Origin: Pseudomonas donghuensis
GTDB lineage: Bacteria; Pseudomonadota; Gammaproteobacteria; Pseudomonadales; Pseudomonadaceae
Assembly (NCBI RefSeq): GCF_000259195.1
Contig: NZ_JH650761.1
Location: forward strand, 141,896-205,895
Length of the DNA stretch: 64,000 bases
Direction: 5' to 3'
Shown here: positions 1 to 8,415 of the stretch, piece by piece
Layout of the letters: each line of letters opens with the position of its first letter
How positions within the stretch are numbered: the stretch's first letter is position 1
Made by a program: the position numbers and the translations under genes
The notes under the pieces: model-generated
What the model was told of the DNA's origin: nothing
The model's database searches: none
Seen by the model: the letters and a program-made list of their open reading frames with translations, nothing else

Positions 1-1877
1 AAGGCCTGCTCGGCGAAGGCGAAGTAGCCCTGTTCGGTCAGTTGCACCAACAAAGGATGGTCGGCCAGGTGGGTCTGGATGATCACCTTGCCCGGCTCTT
101 CGGCGCGCCCGGCCCGGCCGGCGACCTGGACGATCATCTGCGCCATGCGCTCGCTGGCGCGAAAATCCCCCGAGAACAGGCCGCCATCGGCATCGAGGAT
201 CGACACCAGGGTCACCCGCGGAAAGTGGTGGCCCTTGGCGAGCATCTGGGTGCCAACGAGGATGCACGGCTGGCCGCGCTGGATGGTGGCGAACAACTGG
301 TTCATCGCATCCTTGCGCGAGGTGCTGTCGCGGTCGACGCGCAGCACCGGGTAATCGGGAAAAAGAATGCTCAGACGCTCTTCGGCGCGCTCGGTGCCGG
401 CGCCGACCGGGCGCAGGTCGACCTTGTTGCACTGCGGGCACTGGCGCGGCACCCGCTCGTCATAACCGCAGTGGTGGCAGCGCAGCTCGTTGGAGCGCTG
501 GTGCACGGTCATCCGCGCATCGCAGCGCGGGCACTCGGACATCCAGCCGCAGTCATGGCACAGCAGCGTCGGGGCAAAGCCGCGGCGGTTGAGGAACACC
601 AGCACCTGCTGGCCGGCCGCCAGGGTCTGGCCGATGGCTTGCTGCATCGGCCCGCTGATGCCGCTGTCCAGTGGCCGGCTTTTTACATCCAGACGCAAGA
701 AGCGCGGCTGCTGGGCGCCGCCAGCACGCTGATTGAGGCGCAGCAGGCCGTAGCGGCCGCTGTGGGCATTGTGCAGGCTCTCCAGCGAAGGCGTGGCCGA
801 ACCCAGCAGGATCGGGATGTTCTCCTGGCGTGCGCGCACCAGCGCCAGGTCGCGGGCGTGGTAGCGCAGGCCTTCCTGCTGCTTGTACGAGCCGTCGTGC
901 TCTTCGTCGATGATGATCAGCCCCGGGTTTTTCATCGGCGTGAACAATGCCGAGCGGGTGCCGATGATGATGTCGGCCTCGCCGTCGCGGGCGGCGAGCC
1001 AGGCGTCCAGGCGCTCGCGGTCGTTGACCGCCGAGTGCAGCAGGGCGATGCGTGCGTTGAAGCGCTGCTCGAAGCGCGCCAGGGTTTGCGGCCCGAGGTT
1101 GATCTCCGGGATCAGGATCAGCGCCTGCTTGCCGGCTTCCAGGGCTTCGCGGATCAGCTGCAGGTAGACCTCGGTCTTGCCGCTGCCGGTAACCCCGGCC
1201 AGTAAAAACGCATGAAAGCTGTCAAAACCCGAGCGCACGGCATTGAAGGCGGCGCGCTGCTCGTCGTTCAGGGGTAGTTCCGGCTGCGCCAACCAGCGCT
1301 CGTGGCGCTCCTGGGGCAGGTGGCGGCGTACTTCGACCTGGACCAGTTCCTTGGCCAGCAGCAGGTCGAGGCTGTCCTTGCTCAACATCAGCTTGCTCAG
1401 CAAGGTATGGGCAACACCGTGGGGATGTTGCGCCAAGGTTGCCAGGGCTTCGCGCTGGCGCGGCGCGCGGGCGATGCGCGGGTCGTCCAGGCGAGCGCCC
1501 GGAGCCACTTGCCAGAAGCGCTCCTGGCGCGCTTGCGCCGGTTCGCCCTGGCGCAGCAGCACCGGTAGGGCCCAGCTCAAGGTGTCGCCGAGGCTGTGCT
1601 GATAATATTGCGCGGTCCACAGGCACAGCTTGAACAGCGCCGGCGGCACCGGCGACACCGGGTCGAGCAGGGCTATGGCCGGCTTCAGTTTGTCGGCCGG
1701 CACCTCGCTGGTGTCGCTGATCTCGATGAGTATCCCGATCATCTCGCGCCGACCGAACGGCACGCGGATGCGCATGCCCGGGGTCAGTGCCTGGCGCGCC
1801 ATGCTCGCCGGTGCCCTGTAGTCGAACAGCCGCCGCAGAGGCGAGGGCAGGGCAAGGCGTAGAATGACGTCGGACAC
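1..1877 (-). CDS. priA: Primosomal protein N' (replication restart helicase), C-terminus cut by window edge
   Basis: PriA is a 3'-to-5' superfamily 2 DNA helicase that recognises stalled forks and starts primosome loading. Reading from a GTG at 1877, 625 codons are present; family members are about 740 residues, so roughly the last 110 lie outside the window. The Walker A motif TGSGKTE is near residues 230-236, and the DEEH box at 324-327 is followed by D. A zinc-binding set of paired cysteines (CHDCG, CPRC, CHHCG, CPQC) lies at about 420-570 in window coordinates. The start was chosen because the protein then opens SDVILRLALPSPL, as in other Pseudomonas PriA. It is divergent from rpmE. The identification is firm; only the C-terminus is unseen. 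Confidence 0.95.
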   Translation of the reverse strand, partial: MSDVILRLALPSPLRRLFDYRAPASMARQALTPGMRIRVPFGRREMIGILIEISDTSEVPADKLKPAIALLDPVSPVPPALFKLCLWTAQYYQHSLGDTLSWALPVLLRQGEPAQARQERFWQVAPGARLDDPRIARAPRQREALATLAQHPHGVAHTLLSKLMLSKDSLDLLLAKELVQVEVRRHLPQERHERWLAQPELPLNDEQRAAFNAVRSGFDSFHAFLLAGVTGSGKTEVYLQLIREALEAGKQALILIPEINLGPQTLARFEQRFNARIALLHSAVNDRERLDAWLAARDGEADIIIGTRSALFTPMKNPGLIIIDEEHDGSYKQQEGLRYHARDLALVRARQENIPILLGSATPSLESLHNAHSGRYGLLRLNQRAGGAQQPRFLRLDVKSRPLDSGISGPMQQAIGQTLAAGQQVLVFLNRRGFAPTLLCHDCGWMSECPRCDARMTVHQRSNELRCHHCGYDERVPRQCPQCNKVDLRPVGAGTERAEERLSILFPDYPVLRVDRDSTSRKDAMNQLFATIQRGQPCILVGTQMLAKGHHFPRVTLVSILDADGGLFSGDFRASERMAQMIVQVAGRAGRAEEPGKVIIQTHLADHPLLVQLTEQGYFAFAEQA

Positions 1878-1949
1878 GCGAAAGGTTCTCTGCAGGGGAT
1901 TTCCAGGACCCGGCGAGCCTAGCAGACGACCGCCGGTGTAAGCGACAAC

Positions 1950-1977
1950 TTGCGTTGGCTGTTTGCTCTGGTATTAT
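1950..1977 (+). promoter_or_regulatory. Probable sigma-70 promoter of rpmE
   Basis: TTGCGT at 1950-1955 and TATTAT at 1972-1977 are separated by 16 bases, in the priA-rpmE divergent gap. Transcription would start near 1985 and give a leader of about 60 bases before rpmE. This is a motif-based call with no experimental support. Confidence 0.5.
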
Positions 1978-2002
1978 TCGGACCCTATTTTGCGTGCGGT
2001 AT

Positions 2003-2018
2003 TCAACAATGGTGTTGA
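2003..2018 (+). promoter_or_regulatory. Small hairpin in the rpmE leader
   Basis: TCAACA at 2003-2008 pairs with TGTTGA at 2013-2018 around the loop ATGG. It lies 30 bases upstream of the rpmE start, inside the predicted leader RNA. Ribosomal protein leaders are often autoregulatory, but nothing here proves that. Confidence 0.35.
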
Positions 2019-2048
2019 GTGGCGGCACGTCAGCACTGAGGAAACACC

Positions 2049-2264
2049 ATGAAAGCCGATATCCATCCGGTATACGAAGCTGTAGAAGTTACCTGCAGCT
2101 GCGGTAACAAATTCGAAACTCGCTCGACTCTGGCCAAGGCCCTGCCGATCGACGTTTGCAACCTCTGCCACCCGTTCTACACCGGTAAGCAGAAGGTCCT
2201 GGACACCGGCGGCCGCGTACAGAAGTTCGCAGATCGCTTCGGCATGTTCGGTGCCAAGAAGTAA
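2049..2264 (+). CDS. rpmE: 50S ribosomal protein L31, zinc-binding form
   Basis: L31 bridges the two ribosomal subunits. The 71-residue product has the usual length and the four zinc ligands of the C+ form: C16 and C18 in CSCG, then C37 and C40 in CNLC. The ATG at 2049 is preceded by GAGGAAA at good spacing. The gene is monocistronic in appearance: a strong rho-independent terminator begins about 40 bases after the stop, inside the start of the next gene. Because the zinc form is present, a zinc-free paralogue elsewhere in the genome could replace it under zinc starvation; that is family knowledge, not visible here. Confidence 0.97.
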   Translation: MKADIHPVYEAVEVTCSCGNKFETRSTLAKALPIDVCNLCHPFYTGKQKVLDTGGRVQKFADRFGMFGAKK

Positions 2265-2284
2265 GATTGCGCGAAGCTGGCCCC

Positions 2285-3088
2285 ATGGGTTTGGCATTGC
2301 TGCTGAAAAAGGCGTCCCTCGCGGGCGCCTTTTTTATGGGCGCGATTTGGCAGTTGCCGGCCCTGGCGTTCTGCGCGGCGCCTGTCGATGCACAGGTGGT
2401 CAGCGTGCGTCAGGTGGTCGACGGCGATACCTTGCGTCTGAATGATGGGCGCAGTGTCCGCCTGATCGGTATCAATGCACCGGAAATCGGTCGCAAAGGT
2501 CGCACCAGTGAAGCCTTCGCCGAGGCCGCGCGCCAGCGTTTGCAAGCCCTGGTCAAGGCCAGTGGCGGCGAGGTGAGCCTGGTTCCGGGCGTCGAGCCGC
2601 GGGACAAATACGGCCGCACTCTGGCTCATGTCTACGGCCGTTCTGGCGACAATTTCGAAGCACAATTGCTCAGTGAAGGTCTTGGCTACCGGGTTGCGGT
2701 CGCGCCCAACGTCGCCCTGACTGTCTGCCAGGAGCAGGCCGAGCGTGCCGCTCGTCAGGCTGGCAAAGGCCTGTGGCGGCAATCGCCACTGACCCCGGCG
2801 AGCGAGTTGCGACAGTCTGGCTTTGCGCTGATAAGTGGCAAGGTGATGGATATCGAGCGCAATCGCGGGGGGATCTGGATTGAAATCGACGATGCCCTGG
2901 TGCTCCAGGTACCCGCGCGGCTGCAGCGCAATTTCCCCTCTTCCTTCTTTGCTGAGCTGAAAGGTCGATCCATTGAGGCCCGCGGTTGGGTGCTGGATCG
3001 TTCCCGCAAAGGTGGCCTGAAGCCTGGTCAGCAGCGCTGGCTGCTGCCGCTGACCGATCCGTCGATGCTGGAAAGGGTCGAAAGATAA
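2285..3088 (+). CDS. Secreted thermonuclease (SNase-like) family protein
   Basis: Predicted exported nuclease of the staphylococcal-nuclease fold. The N-terminus is a signal-peptide-like hydrophobic stretch ending near AFCAAP. The catalytic pattern is present in order: VVDGDTLRL (metal-binding aspartates), RLIGINAPE (Arg and Glu) and DKYGRTLA (second Arg). About 100 residues follow the SNase domain and match no motif I recognise. I chose the ATG at 2285 (267 residues); an in-frame TTG at 2267, just after the rpmE stop, would add six residues. The rpmE terminator stem-loop falls inside the signal-peptide codons, so expression may depend on terminator readthrough. The substrate and the physiological role are unknown. 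Confidence 0.85.
   Translation: MGLALLLKKASLAGAFFMGAIWQLPALAFCAAPVDAQVVSVRQVVDGDTLRLNDGRSVRLIGINAPEIGRKGRTSEAFAEAARQRLQALVKASGGEVSLVPGVEPRDKYGRTLAHVYGRSGDNFEAQLLSEGLGYRVAVAPNVALTVCQEQAERAARQAGKGLWRQSPLTPASELRQSGFALISGKVMDIERNRGGIWIEIDDALVLQVPARLQRNFPSSFFAELKGRSIEARGWVLDRSRKGGLKPGQQRWLLPLTDPSMLERVER
2306..2336 (+). terminator. Rho-independent terminator of rpmE, inside the thermonuclease coding start
   Basis: A-run, GGCG and CCC pair with GGG, CGCC and a T-run around a TCGC loop, with one unpaired T in the left arm. The hairpin is followed by TTTTTT at about 2330-2335. It is placed as expected for rpmE but overlaps codons of the downstream gene. Confidence 0.75.
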
Positions 3089-3092
3089 AAAA

Positions 3093-3123
3093 TTGTCTAC
3101 ATTTTTAATTTCAATTGTACACA
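3093..3123. promoter_or_regulatory. AT-rich element with two TTGTNNACA-like sites upstream of maeB
   Basis: TTGTCTACA at 3093-3101 and TTGTACACA at 3115-3123 are direct copies spaced by 22 bases, about two helical turns, in a conspicuously AT-rich patch. The half-site pattern TNGTNNAC resembles operators of GntR-family regulators. A TTGACA at 3176-3181 could be a maeB -35 element, but I see no convincing -10. Confidence 0.3.
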
Positions 3124-3266
3124 TCAAAACCCTTGCGGGCTGCGGCTCTTGGCGGAAAGTCGTAGGTTAAAGGCCTTGACACAAGTGACCGGGCAGTCTT
3201 GTCGGCCCTTTGCTCTTTGCGTATCCTCGGCGGTCCGTCAGAACAGTAAATAGCGGAATGCCCACC

Positions 3267-4535
3267 ATGTCAGATTTGAAAACCGCCGCTCTCGAATACC
3301 ATGCTCAGCCTCGTCCGGGGAAACTGAGCGTCGAGCTCACCAAGCCTACCGCGACTGCTCGCGACCTGGCGCTGGCCTACAGCCCTGGCGTGGCCGAGCC
3401 GGTACGTGAAATTGGTCGCGATCCGGAACTGGCCTACAAGTACACCGGCAAGGGCAATCTGGTAGCAGTCATTTCCGACGGCACCGCCATCCTTGGCCTG
3501 GGTAACCTCGGCCCACTGGCCTCCAAGCCGGTCATGGAAGGCAAGGGTGTTCTGTTCAAGCGTTTCGCCGGTATCGACGTGTTCGACATCGAAGTCGACG
3601 CCGAGAGCCCGCAGGCCTTCATCGACACCGTCAAGCGTATCTCCATCACCTTCGGTGGCATCAACCTGGAAGACATCAAGGCGCCAGAGTGCTTTGAAAT
3701 CGAGCGCGCGCTGATCGAACAGTGCGACATTCCGGTATTCCACGATGACCAGCACGGCACCGCGATCGTTACCGCCGCCGGCATGATCAACGCCCTGGAA
3801 ATCGCTGGCAAAAACCTGGCCGACGCCAAGATCGTCTGCCTGGGCGCCGGTGCTGCCGCCATCTCCTGCATGAAACTGCTGGTGAGCATGGGCGCGCAGA
3901 TCGAGAACATCTTCATGGTTGACCGCACTGGCGTGATCCACGCTGGCCGTGACGACCTGAACCAGTACAAGGCGGTGTTCGCCCACGCTACCGACAAGCG
4001 CACCCTGGCTGACGCCCTGCAAGGCGCTGACGTGTTCGTCGGCCTGTCCGGCCCGAACCTGCTGAGCGCTGAAGGCCTGAAGTCGATGGCGCCGAACCCA
4101 ATCGTGTTCGCCTGCTCCAACCCTGATCCAGAGATCTCCCCGGAGCTGGCTCACGCCACCCGTGATGACGTGATCATGGCCACCGGTCGTTCCGACTACC
4201 CGAACCAGGTCAACAACGTACTGGGCTTCCCGTTCATCTTCCGTGGTGCCCTGGACGTTCGCGCCAAGCGCATCAACGAAGAGATGAAGATCGCCGCCGC
4301 CAACGCCCTGAAAGACCTGGCCAAGCTGCCAGTGCCGAAGGAAGTCTGCGCAGCCTACGGCGTCGACTCCCTGGAATTTGGCCGTGAGTACATCATTCCG
4401 AAGCCGATGGATGCCCGTCTGATCACCGTTGTTTCCGATGCCGTGGCCAAGGCTGCGATCGAGACCGGCGTGGCAACCCTGCCGTATCCGAAGAACTACC
4501 CGCTGAAAAACGTGGATGACGTGTTCAACGGCTAA
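3267..4535 (+). CDS. maeB: NADP-dependent malic enzyme, short form
   Basis: Decarboxylates malate to pyruvate with reduction of NADP, supplying NADPH and pyruvate in the cytoplasm. The protein has the malic domain (AYSPGVAEPVREI, FHDDQHGTAIV) and the NAD-binding domain (VCLGAGAAAISCMKLL, CSNPDPEI). At 422 residues it lacks the phosphotransacetylase-like C-terminal domain of the enterobacterial MaeB and matches the Pseudomonas short type. I chose the ATG at 3267 because Pseudomonas homologues begin MSDLKTAALEYH; another ATG sits 9 bases upstream at 3258. The gene is flanked by its own terminator and appears monocistronic. Confidence 0.95.
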   Translation: MSDLKTAALEYHAQPRPGKLSVELTKPTATARDLALAYSPGVAEPVREIGRDPELAYKYTGKGNLVAVISDGTAILGLGNLGPLASKPVMEGKGVLFKRFAGIDVFDIEVDAESPQAFIDTVKRISITFGGINLEDIKAPECFEIERALIEQCDIPVFHDDQHGTAIVTAAGMINALEIAGKNLADAKIVCLGAGAAAISCMKLLVSMGAQIENIFMVDRTGVIHAGRDDLNQYKAVFAHATDKRTLADALQGADVFVGLSGPNLLSAEGLKSMAPNPIVFACSNPDPEISPELAHATRDDVIMATGRSDYPNQVNNVLGFPFIFRGALDVRAKRINEEMKIAAANALKDLAKLPVPKEVCAAYGVDSLEFGREYIIPKPMDARLITVVSDAVAKAAIETGVATLPYPKNYPLKNVDDVFNG

Positions 4536-4554
4536 GCTGTTGTAGCGTTGTAAC

Positions 4555-4588
4555 AAAAAGCCCCGGCTCGTGAGAGTCGGGGCTTTTT
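4555..4588. terminator. Bidirectional terminator between maeB and mrcA
   Basis: AAAAAGCCCCG and CGGGGCTTTTTT form a symmetrical stem around a 12-base loop. Having an A-run on one side and a T-run on the other, it can end both maeB (plus) and the convergent mrcA (minus). Confidence 0.85.
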
Positions 4589-4620
4589 TGTGGGTGATGG
4601 CTGTGGATCGGTTTTGGCTT

Positions 4621-4692
4621 CATCGCTGGCAAGCCAGCTCCCACAGAGGCTGATGGGGCCTGTTTCAGTGTGGGAGCGGGCTTGCCCCGCGC
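4621..4692. repeat. Pair of inverted REP sequences
   Basis: Two Pseudomonas REP copies face each other: ATCGCTGGCAAGCCAGCTCC near 4622 and GTGGGAGCGGGCTTGCCCCG near 4670. They fill the gap between the two convergent genes. Confidence 0.7.
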
Positions 4693-4705
4693 TGGGGGCT
4701 GGCCA

Positions 4706-7162
4706 TCAGAACAGATCGATCGGTGCCGCCTCATCCGCTGGCAGCGGGCTACCCGGCGCGCTGCCGTTGCCCAGCTCATTGACCGATGGCGGAGTGTCTT
4801 CGGCCTTGAACAGCTCGAAGTAGGCATTCGGCGTGCTCGGTGTGGCCGCGCGACCGCTGACCGGGTCGACGCGCAGGCTGAGGATGCCTTCCGGCTCGGC
4901 CGGTGCATGGTTGGGCTTGTCCTTGAGCGCAGCGCCCATGTAGTTCATCCAGATCGGCAGTGCCACGGTACCGCCGTATTCGCGACGGCCGAGGGTTTCC
5001 GGCTGGTCGAAACCGGTCCACACCGTGGTCACGTAATCGGCGTTATAGCCGGAGAACCAGGCGTCCTTGGACTCGTTGGTGGTGCCGGTCTTGCCTGCCA
5101 GGTCGGTACGGCCCAGGGCCAGGGCCCGGCGCCCGGTACCGCGTTTGATCACGTCCTGGAGCATGCTGGTGAGGATGTAGGTAGTGCGCCCGTCGACGAT
5201 GCGCTCGGCCACGGCAGGGGGCTGGACGACGTCTGCAGCCGGGTTGCTGGCAACGGTGCTCAGGCCTTCACCCGGCAGTTGGCTGGTGATCGGCTGCTCT
5301 GGCGCGGCGATGCCGGCCTCGACCTGCTCGGCTTGCGGGACCCGCGGCGGGTTGGCGGTGAACAGGGTCTCGCCGTTGCGGCTCTCGATGCGTTCGATCA
5401 GGTACGGGCTGATCTTGTAGCCGCCGTTGGCAAAGGTGCTCCAGCCGGTGGCGATTTCCATCGGCGTCAGGGTCGCGGTGCCCAGGGCCAGGGACAGGTT
5501 GGGCGGCAGGTCCTGCTTGTTGAAGCCGAACTTGCTGATGTAGTCGATGGTCGAGCTGACGCCCATGGCCTGCAGCAGGCGGATCGATACCAGGTTGCGC
5601 GACTTGTACAGCGCCTCGCGCATGCGGATCGGGCCGAGGAAGGTGTTGGTGTCGTTTTTCGGGCGCCAGACCTTGTCCAGGTACTCGTCGACGAACACGA
5701 TAGGTGCGTCGTTGACCAGGCTGGCGGCGGTGTAGCCGTTGTCCAGCGCGGCGCTGTACACGAACGGCTTGAAGCTCGAGCCCGGCTGACGCTTGGCCTG
5801 CATGGCGCGGTTGTAGTTGCTCTGCTCGAACGAGAAGCCGCCGACCAGGGCGCGGATCGCACCGCTGTTCGGGTCCAGCGATACCAGGGCGCTCTGCGCT
5901 CCCGGCACCTGGCTGAACTTGAGGCTGCCGTCGTCCAGGCGCTGGACGCGAATCAGGTCGCCGACCTGGGCAACGTCCGAAGGCTGCTGCGGCGCGCGAC
6001 CCTGGCTGTTGGTGTTGAGGAACGGGCGGGCCCACTTCATGGTCTCCCAGGCCACGCTTTCCTGATTGCCGGCGCGGGTCAGAACCTGCAGGCCGGCCTT
6101 GCTGACGTCGGTGACGATCACAGGTTCCAGGCCGCCCAGCGGGCGCTGCTTGCTCAGCTCCTGCCGCCAGGCGTCGCGGGTCTTGCCCGGGAAGCGCGAT
6201 TCGGGGCCACGGTAGCCGTGGCGCTCATCGTAGGTGGTCAGGCCATTGAGTACCGCTTTGTTGGCGATTTCCTGCAGGTCGCTTGGCACCGTGGTGGTGA
6301 CACGGAAGCCTTCGGTGTAGGCATCGCTGCCGTAGCGGCCGACCATTTCGGCGCGGGCCATTTCGGCGATGTAAGGGGCGTTAACTTCCGGGGTCGGTAC
6401 GTGGTAGCTGGCGTTGATCGGCTCGGCCAGGGCAGCCTGGTAGCTGGCTTCGTCGATCTTGCCGAGCTTGTACATGCGCCCCAGGATCCAGTCGCGGCGC
6501 TCTTTGGCGCGCACCGGGTTGGCCAATGGGTTGAAGCGCGACGGTGCTTTAGGCAGGCCGGCGATCATCGCCATCTGCGCCAGGCTCACATCGCGGATCG
6601 ATTTGCCGTAGTACACCTGCGCTGCGGCCTCGATGCCGTAGGCGCGGTTGCCCAGGTAGATCTTGTTGACGTACAGCTCGAGGATCTCGTCCTTGGTCAG
6701 TTCGCGTTCGATCTGCAGGGCCAGGAGAATCTCGTTGGTCTTGCGCGAGAAGCTGCGTTCGCTGCTGAGGAAGAAGTTCTTCGCCACCTGCATGGTGATG
6801 GTGCTGCCGCCGGTCTGGATGTGCCCGGACTTGAGCAATTGTGTTGCAGCACGCATCAGGCTGCTGGGGTCGACACCATAGTGATTGGCGAAATTGTCGT
6901 CTTCGGCCGAGAGCAGAGCCTGGATGAAATGCGGCGGAATGTCGGCGAAACGGATGGGCGAGCGGCGCATTTCGCCAAACTCGGCAATCAGTTTGCCGTC
7001 GCTGCTGTAGACCCGCAAAGGGATCTGCAACTGGATGCTTCTGAGGGCCTCTACCGAGGGCAAGCTGGGGCTAAGATACAGAAATGCGCCGCTCAGACCG
7101 AGCATGAGCGCGCAGATGACTGCGACGAAAGACCACCAGAAGAACTTCAGCAGGCGTATCAA
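4706..7162 (-). CDS. mrcA: Class A penicillin-binding protein 1A (glycosyltransferase and transpeptidase)
   Basis: Bifunctional inner-membrane peptidoglycan synthase. After a single TM helix near the N-terminus comes the GT51 glycosyltransferase domain (AEDDNFANHYG, GGSTITMQVAKN, ELYVNKIYLGNRAYGIEAAA). An OB-like insert follows, then the transpeptidase with KQPGSS-type SSFK (RQPGSSFKPF), the SRN-type motif (YKSRNLVS) and KTGTT. The open frame extends to an ATG at 7249, but homologues begin (M)IRLLKFFWW. A TTG at 7162 gives exactly that, with 818 residues. The only good TATAAT on this strand (7232-7237) lies downstream of the ATG at 7249, which also supports the shorter form. It is divergent from the pil genes. 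Confidence 0.93.
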   Translation of the reverse strand: MIRLLKFFWWSFVAVICALMLGLSGAFLYLSPSLPSVEALRSIQLQIPLRVYSSDGKLIAEFGEMRRSPIRFADIPPHFIQALLSAEDDNFANHYGVDPSSLMRAATQLLKSGHIQTGGSTITMQVAKNFFLSSERSFSRKTNEILLALQIERELTKDEILELYVNKIYLGNRAYGIEAAAQVYYGKSIRDVSLAQMAMIAGLPKAPSRFNPLANPVRAKERRDWILGRMYKLGKIDEASYQAALAEPINASYHVPTPEVNAPYIAEMARAEMVGRYGSDAYTEGFRVTTTVPSDLQEIANKAVLNGLTTYDERHGYRGPESRFPGKTRDAWRQELSKQRPLGGLEPVIVTDVSKAGLQVLTRAGNQESVAWETMKWARPFLNTNSQGRAPQQPSDVAQVGDLIRVQRLDDGSLKFSQVPGAQSALVSLDPNSGAIRALVGGFSFEQSNYNRAMQAKRQPGSSFKPFVYSAALDNGYTAASLVNDAPIVFVDEYLDKVWRPKNDTNTFLGPIRMREALYKSRNLVSIRLLQAMGVSSTIDYISKFGFNKQDLPPNLSLALGTATLTPMEIATGWSTFANGGYKISPYLIERIESRNGETLFTANPPRVPQAEQVEAGIAAPEQPITSQLPGEGLSTVASNPAADVVQPPAVAERIVDGRTTYILTSMLQDVIKRGTGRRALALGRTDLAGKTGTTNESKDAWFSGYNADYVTTVWTGFDQPETLGRREYGGTVALPIWMNYMGAALKDKPNHAPAEPEGILSLRVDPVSGRAATPSTPNAYFELFKAEDTPPSVNELGNGSAPGSPLPADEAAPIDLF

Positions 7163-7231
7163 GGCTTTTGGGCGTCCAGATAGAAGAATGGGTTGCGCGC
7201 GGGGCCAGCGGACAAAGGATAAACGCTGGGC

Positions 7232-7237
7232 ATTATA
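7232..7237 (-). promoter_or_regulatory. Perfect TATAAT -10 box, probably of mrcA
   Basis: On the minus strand the sequence reads TATAAT, 70 bases before the preferred TTG start of mrcA. No strong -35 was found at 17 bases, so the call rests on the -10 alone. TTATAA on the other strand at 7233-7238 could serve the pil genes. Confidence 0.4.
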
Positions 7238-7293
7238 AGCATTTTTCAACTCGCCGCGTTACGCGCGCGGCTACCGCCAGCAAGGAAAAACCA

Positions 7294-8415
7294 ATGCTAG
7301 GACGCTTCGGCATGGATGCCGGTTCACTCCTGGGGATAGAAATTGCCCTGCCGTCCATCCGACTGGTGCAGTTGCACCGGCGCAAAGGCGCCTGGTGCGT
7401 GCGGGCCTGGGCGCTTGAGCCGCTGCCTGCAGGGGCCGTGGTAGACGGTTGGATTACTGACCCCGAGGTGGTCGGCCAAGCCTTGAAACGCGCACTGCAG
7501 CGCAGCGGCAGCCGCTGTCGGCAGGGCGCTGTGGCCTTGCCGGCTACGCGGGCCATCAGCAAATTACTGACGCTGCCGGCTGGCCTGGGCGATGCCGAAG
7601 TCGCTGCGCGCGTGCACGATGCCGCCGAGCAGTTCATCCCCTTTGACCTTGAAGATACCGCGCTGGATTACCAGGTTCTTGAACCGGTTGCAGGCGATGC
7701 ATCCAGCGTGCAGGTGGCGATTACCGCCTGCCATCGCGGCATGCTGGATGTGCTGGAAGCCACCTTTGAGGTCGCAGGGCTGAGCGCCAGGGTGCTGGAA
7801 ATCGATACTCATGCAGTGCAGCGTGCAACCACAGGCGAGGCGGCAGTTCTGCAGCTCGACGCCGAGCTGGCGCACGTGGCATCGAGCCTGCGCGTGGCCT
7901 GTGGCCTGGCGATGTGGAATTGCGGGTTAAATCTGCTGCCGTGGCGCGAGCGCCGCCATCGCCTGCGTATTCGAAGGTTTCAGGCCGCGTGTGCGAGTGT
8001 TGTGCTGCTGGCTGCTTTTTTCACCTGGGGCGTCGACCGGCATTTTCGGGGCGTGCTGCAGGAGCAGGCGCTGAGCCTGGCCGCGCTCAAACAAGAGGGC
8101 GGGCAGCCGGAGCCTGAAGCCCTGCTGCATGAGCTGCGTCAGTTGGAGGGCCTGCAGGCTGGCCGTTATTTTGCCGTGGATGTGCTTGAACATGTTGAGC
8201 AGGCCCTGCCCGACGGTCTGTACCTCACCGCCCTGAGCCAGGAGCTGACTGCGCTCAAGCTCACCGGAATGGCTCGGTCGGCCGCTTTGGTTGCGCAATT
8301 GGCAGGCAACCTGTCGTCCTCACCCTTGATCGGTTCTGCCAAGTTGCAGCAGATAAGTGCGGTCGAGGAAGGCCATGCGTTCGAGTTGGCCGCGGCCTTG
8401 AAGGTAGCGCCTTGA
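7294..8415 (+). CDS. pilM/pilN: PilM-PilN fusion protein with a truncated PilM half
   Basis: PilM is an actin-like cytoplasmic ring protein that normally binds the N-terminal tail of the inner-membrane protein PilN in type IV pilus assembly. Here both are one 373-residue chain. Residues 1-200 are the first half of PilM (LLGIEIA near 13-19, VALPATRAISKL, AAEQFIPFDLED). The chain then jumps to the PilM C-terminal signature VACGLAM (201-207) and runs straight into PilN: GLNLLPWRE at 211-219, a TM helix near 231-247, and a periplasmic region to the end. About 130 residues of the PilM nucleotide-binding fold, usual length near 350, are absent. I chose the ATG at 7294 with AAGGA upstream. Nucleotide binding may be lost. 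Confidence 0.82.
   Translation: MLGRFGMDAGSLLGIEIALPSIRLVQLHRRKGAWCVRAWALEPLPAGAVVDGWITDPEVVGQALKRALQRSGSRCRQGAVALPATRAISKLLTLPAGLGDAEVAARVHDAAEQFIPFDLEDTALDYQVLEPVAGDASSVQVAITACHRGMLDVLEATFEVAGLSARVLEIDTHAVQRATTGEAAVLQLDAELAHVASSLRVACGLAMWNCGLNLLPWRERRHRLRIRRFQAACASVVLLAAFFTWGVDRHFRGVLQEQALSLAALKQEGGQPEPEALLHELRQLEGLQAGRYFAVDVLEHVEQALPDGLYLTALSQELTALKLTGMARSAALVAQLAGNLSSSPLIGSAKLQQISAVEEGHAFELAAALKVAP

Noticed and set aside
42..1205. A 387-codon plus-strand frame over priA
   Set aside because: It lies antisense to the PriA Walker and zinc motifs and has no family features.
4670..7183. An 837-codon open frame antisense to mrcA
   Set aside because: The opposite strand encodes a full, motif-complete penicillin-binding protein; this frame is a composition artefact.
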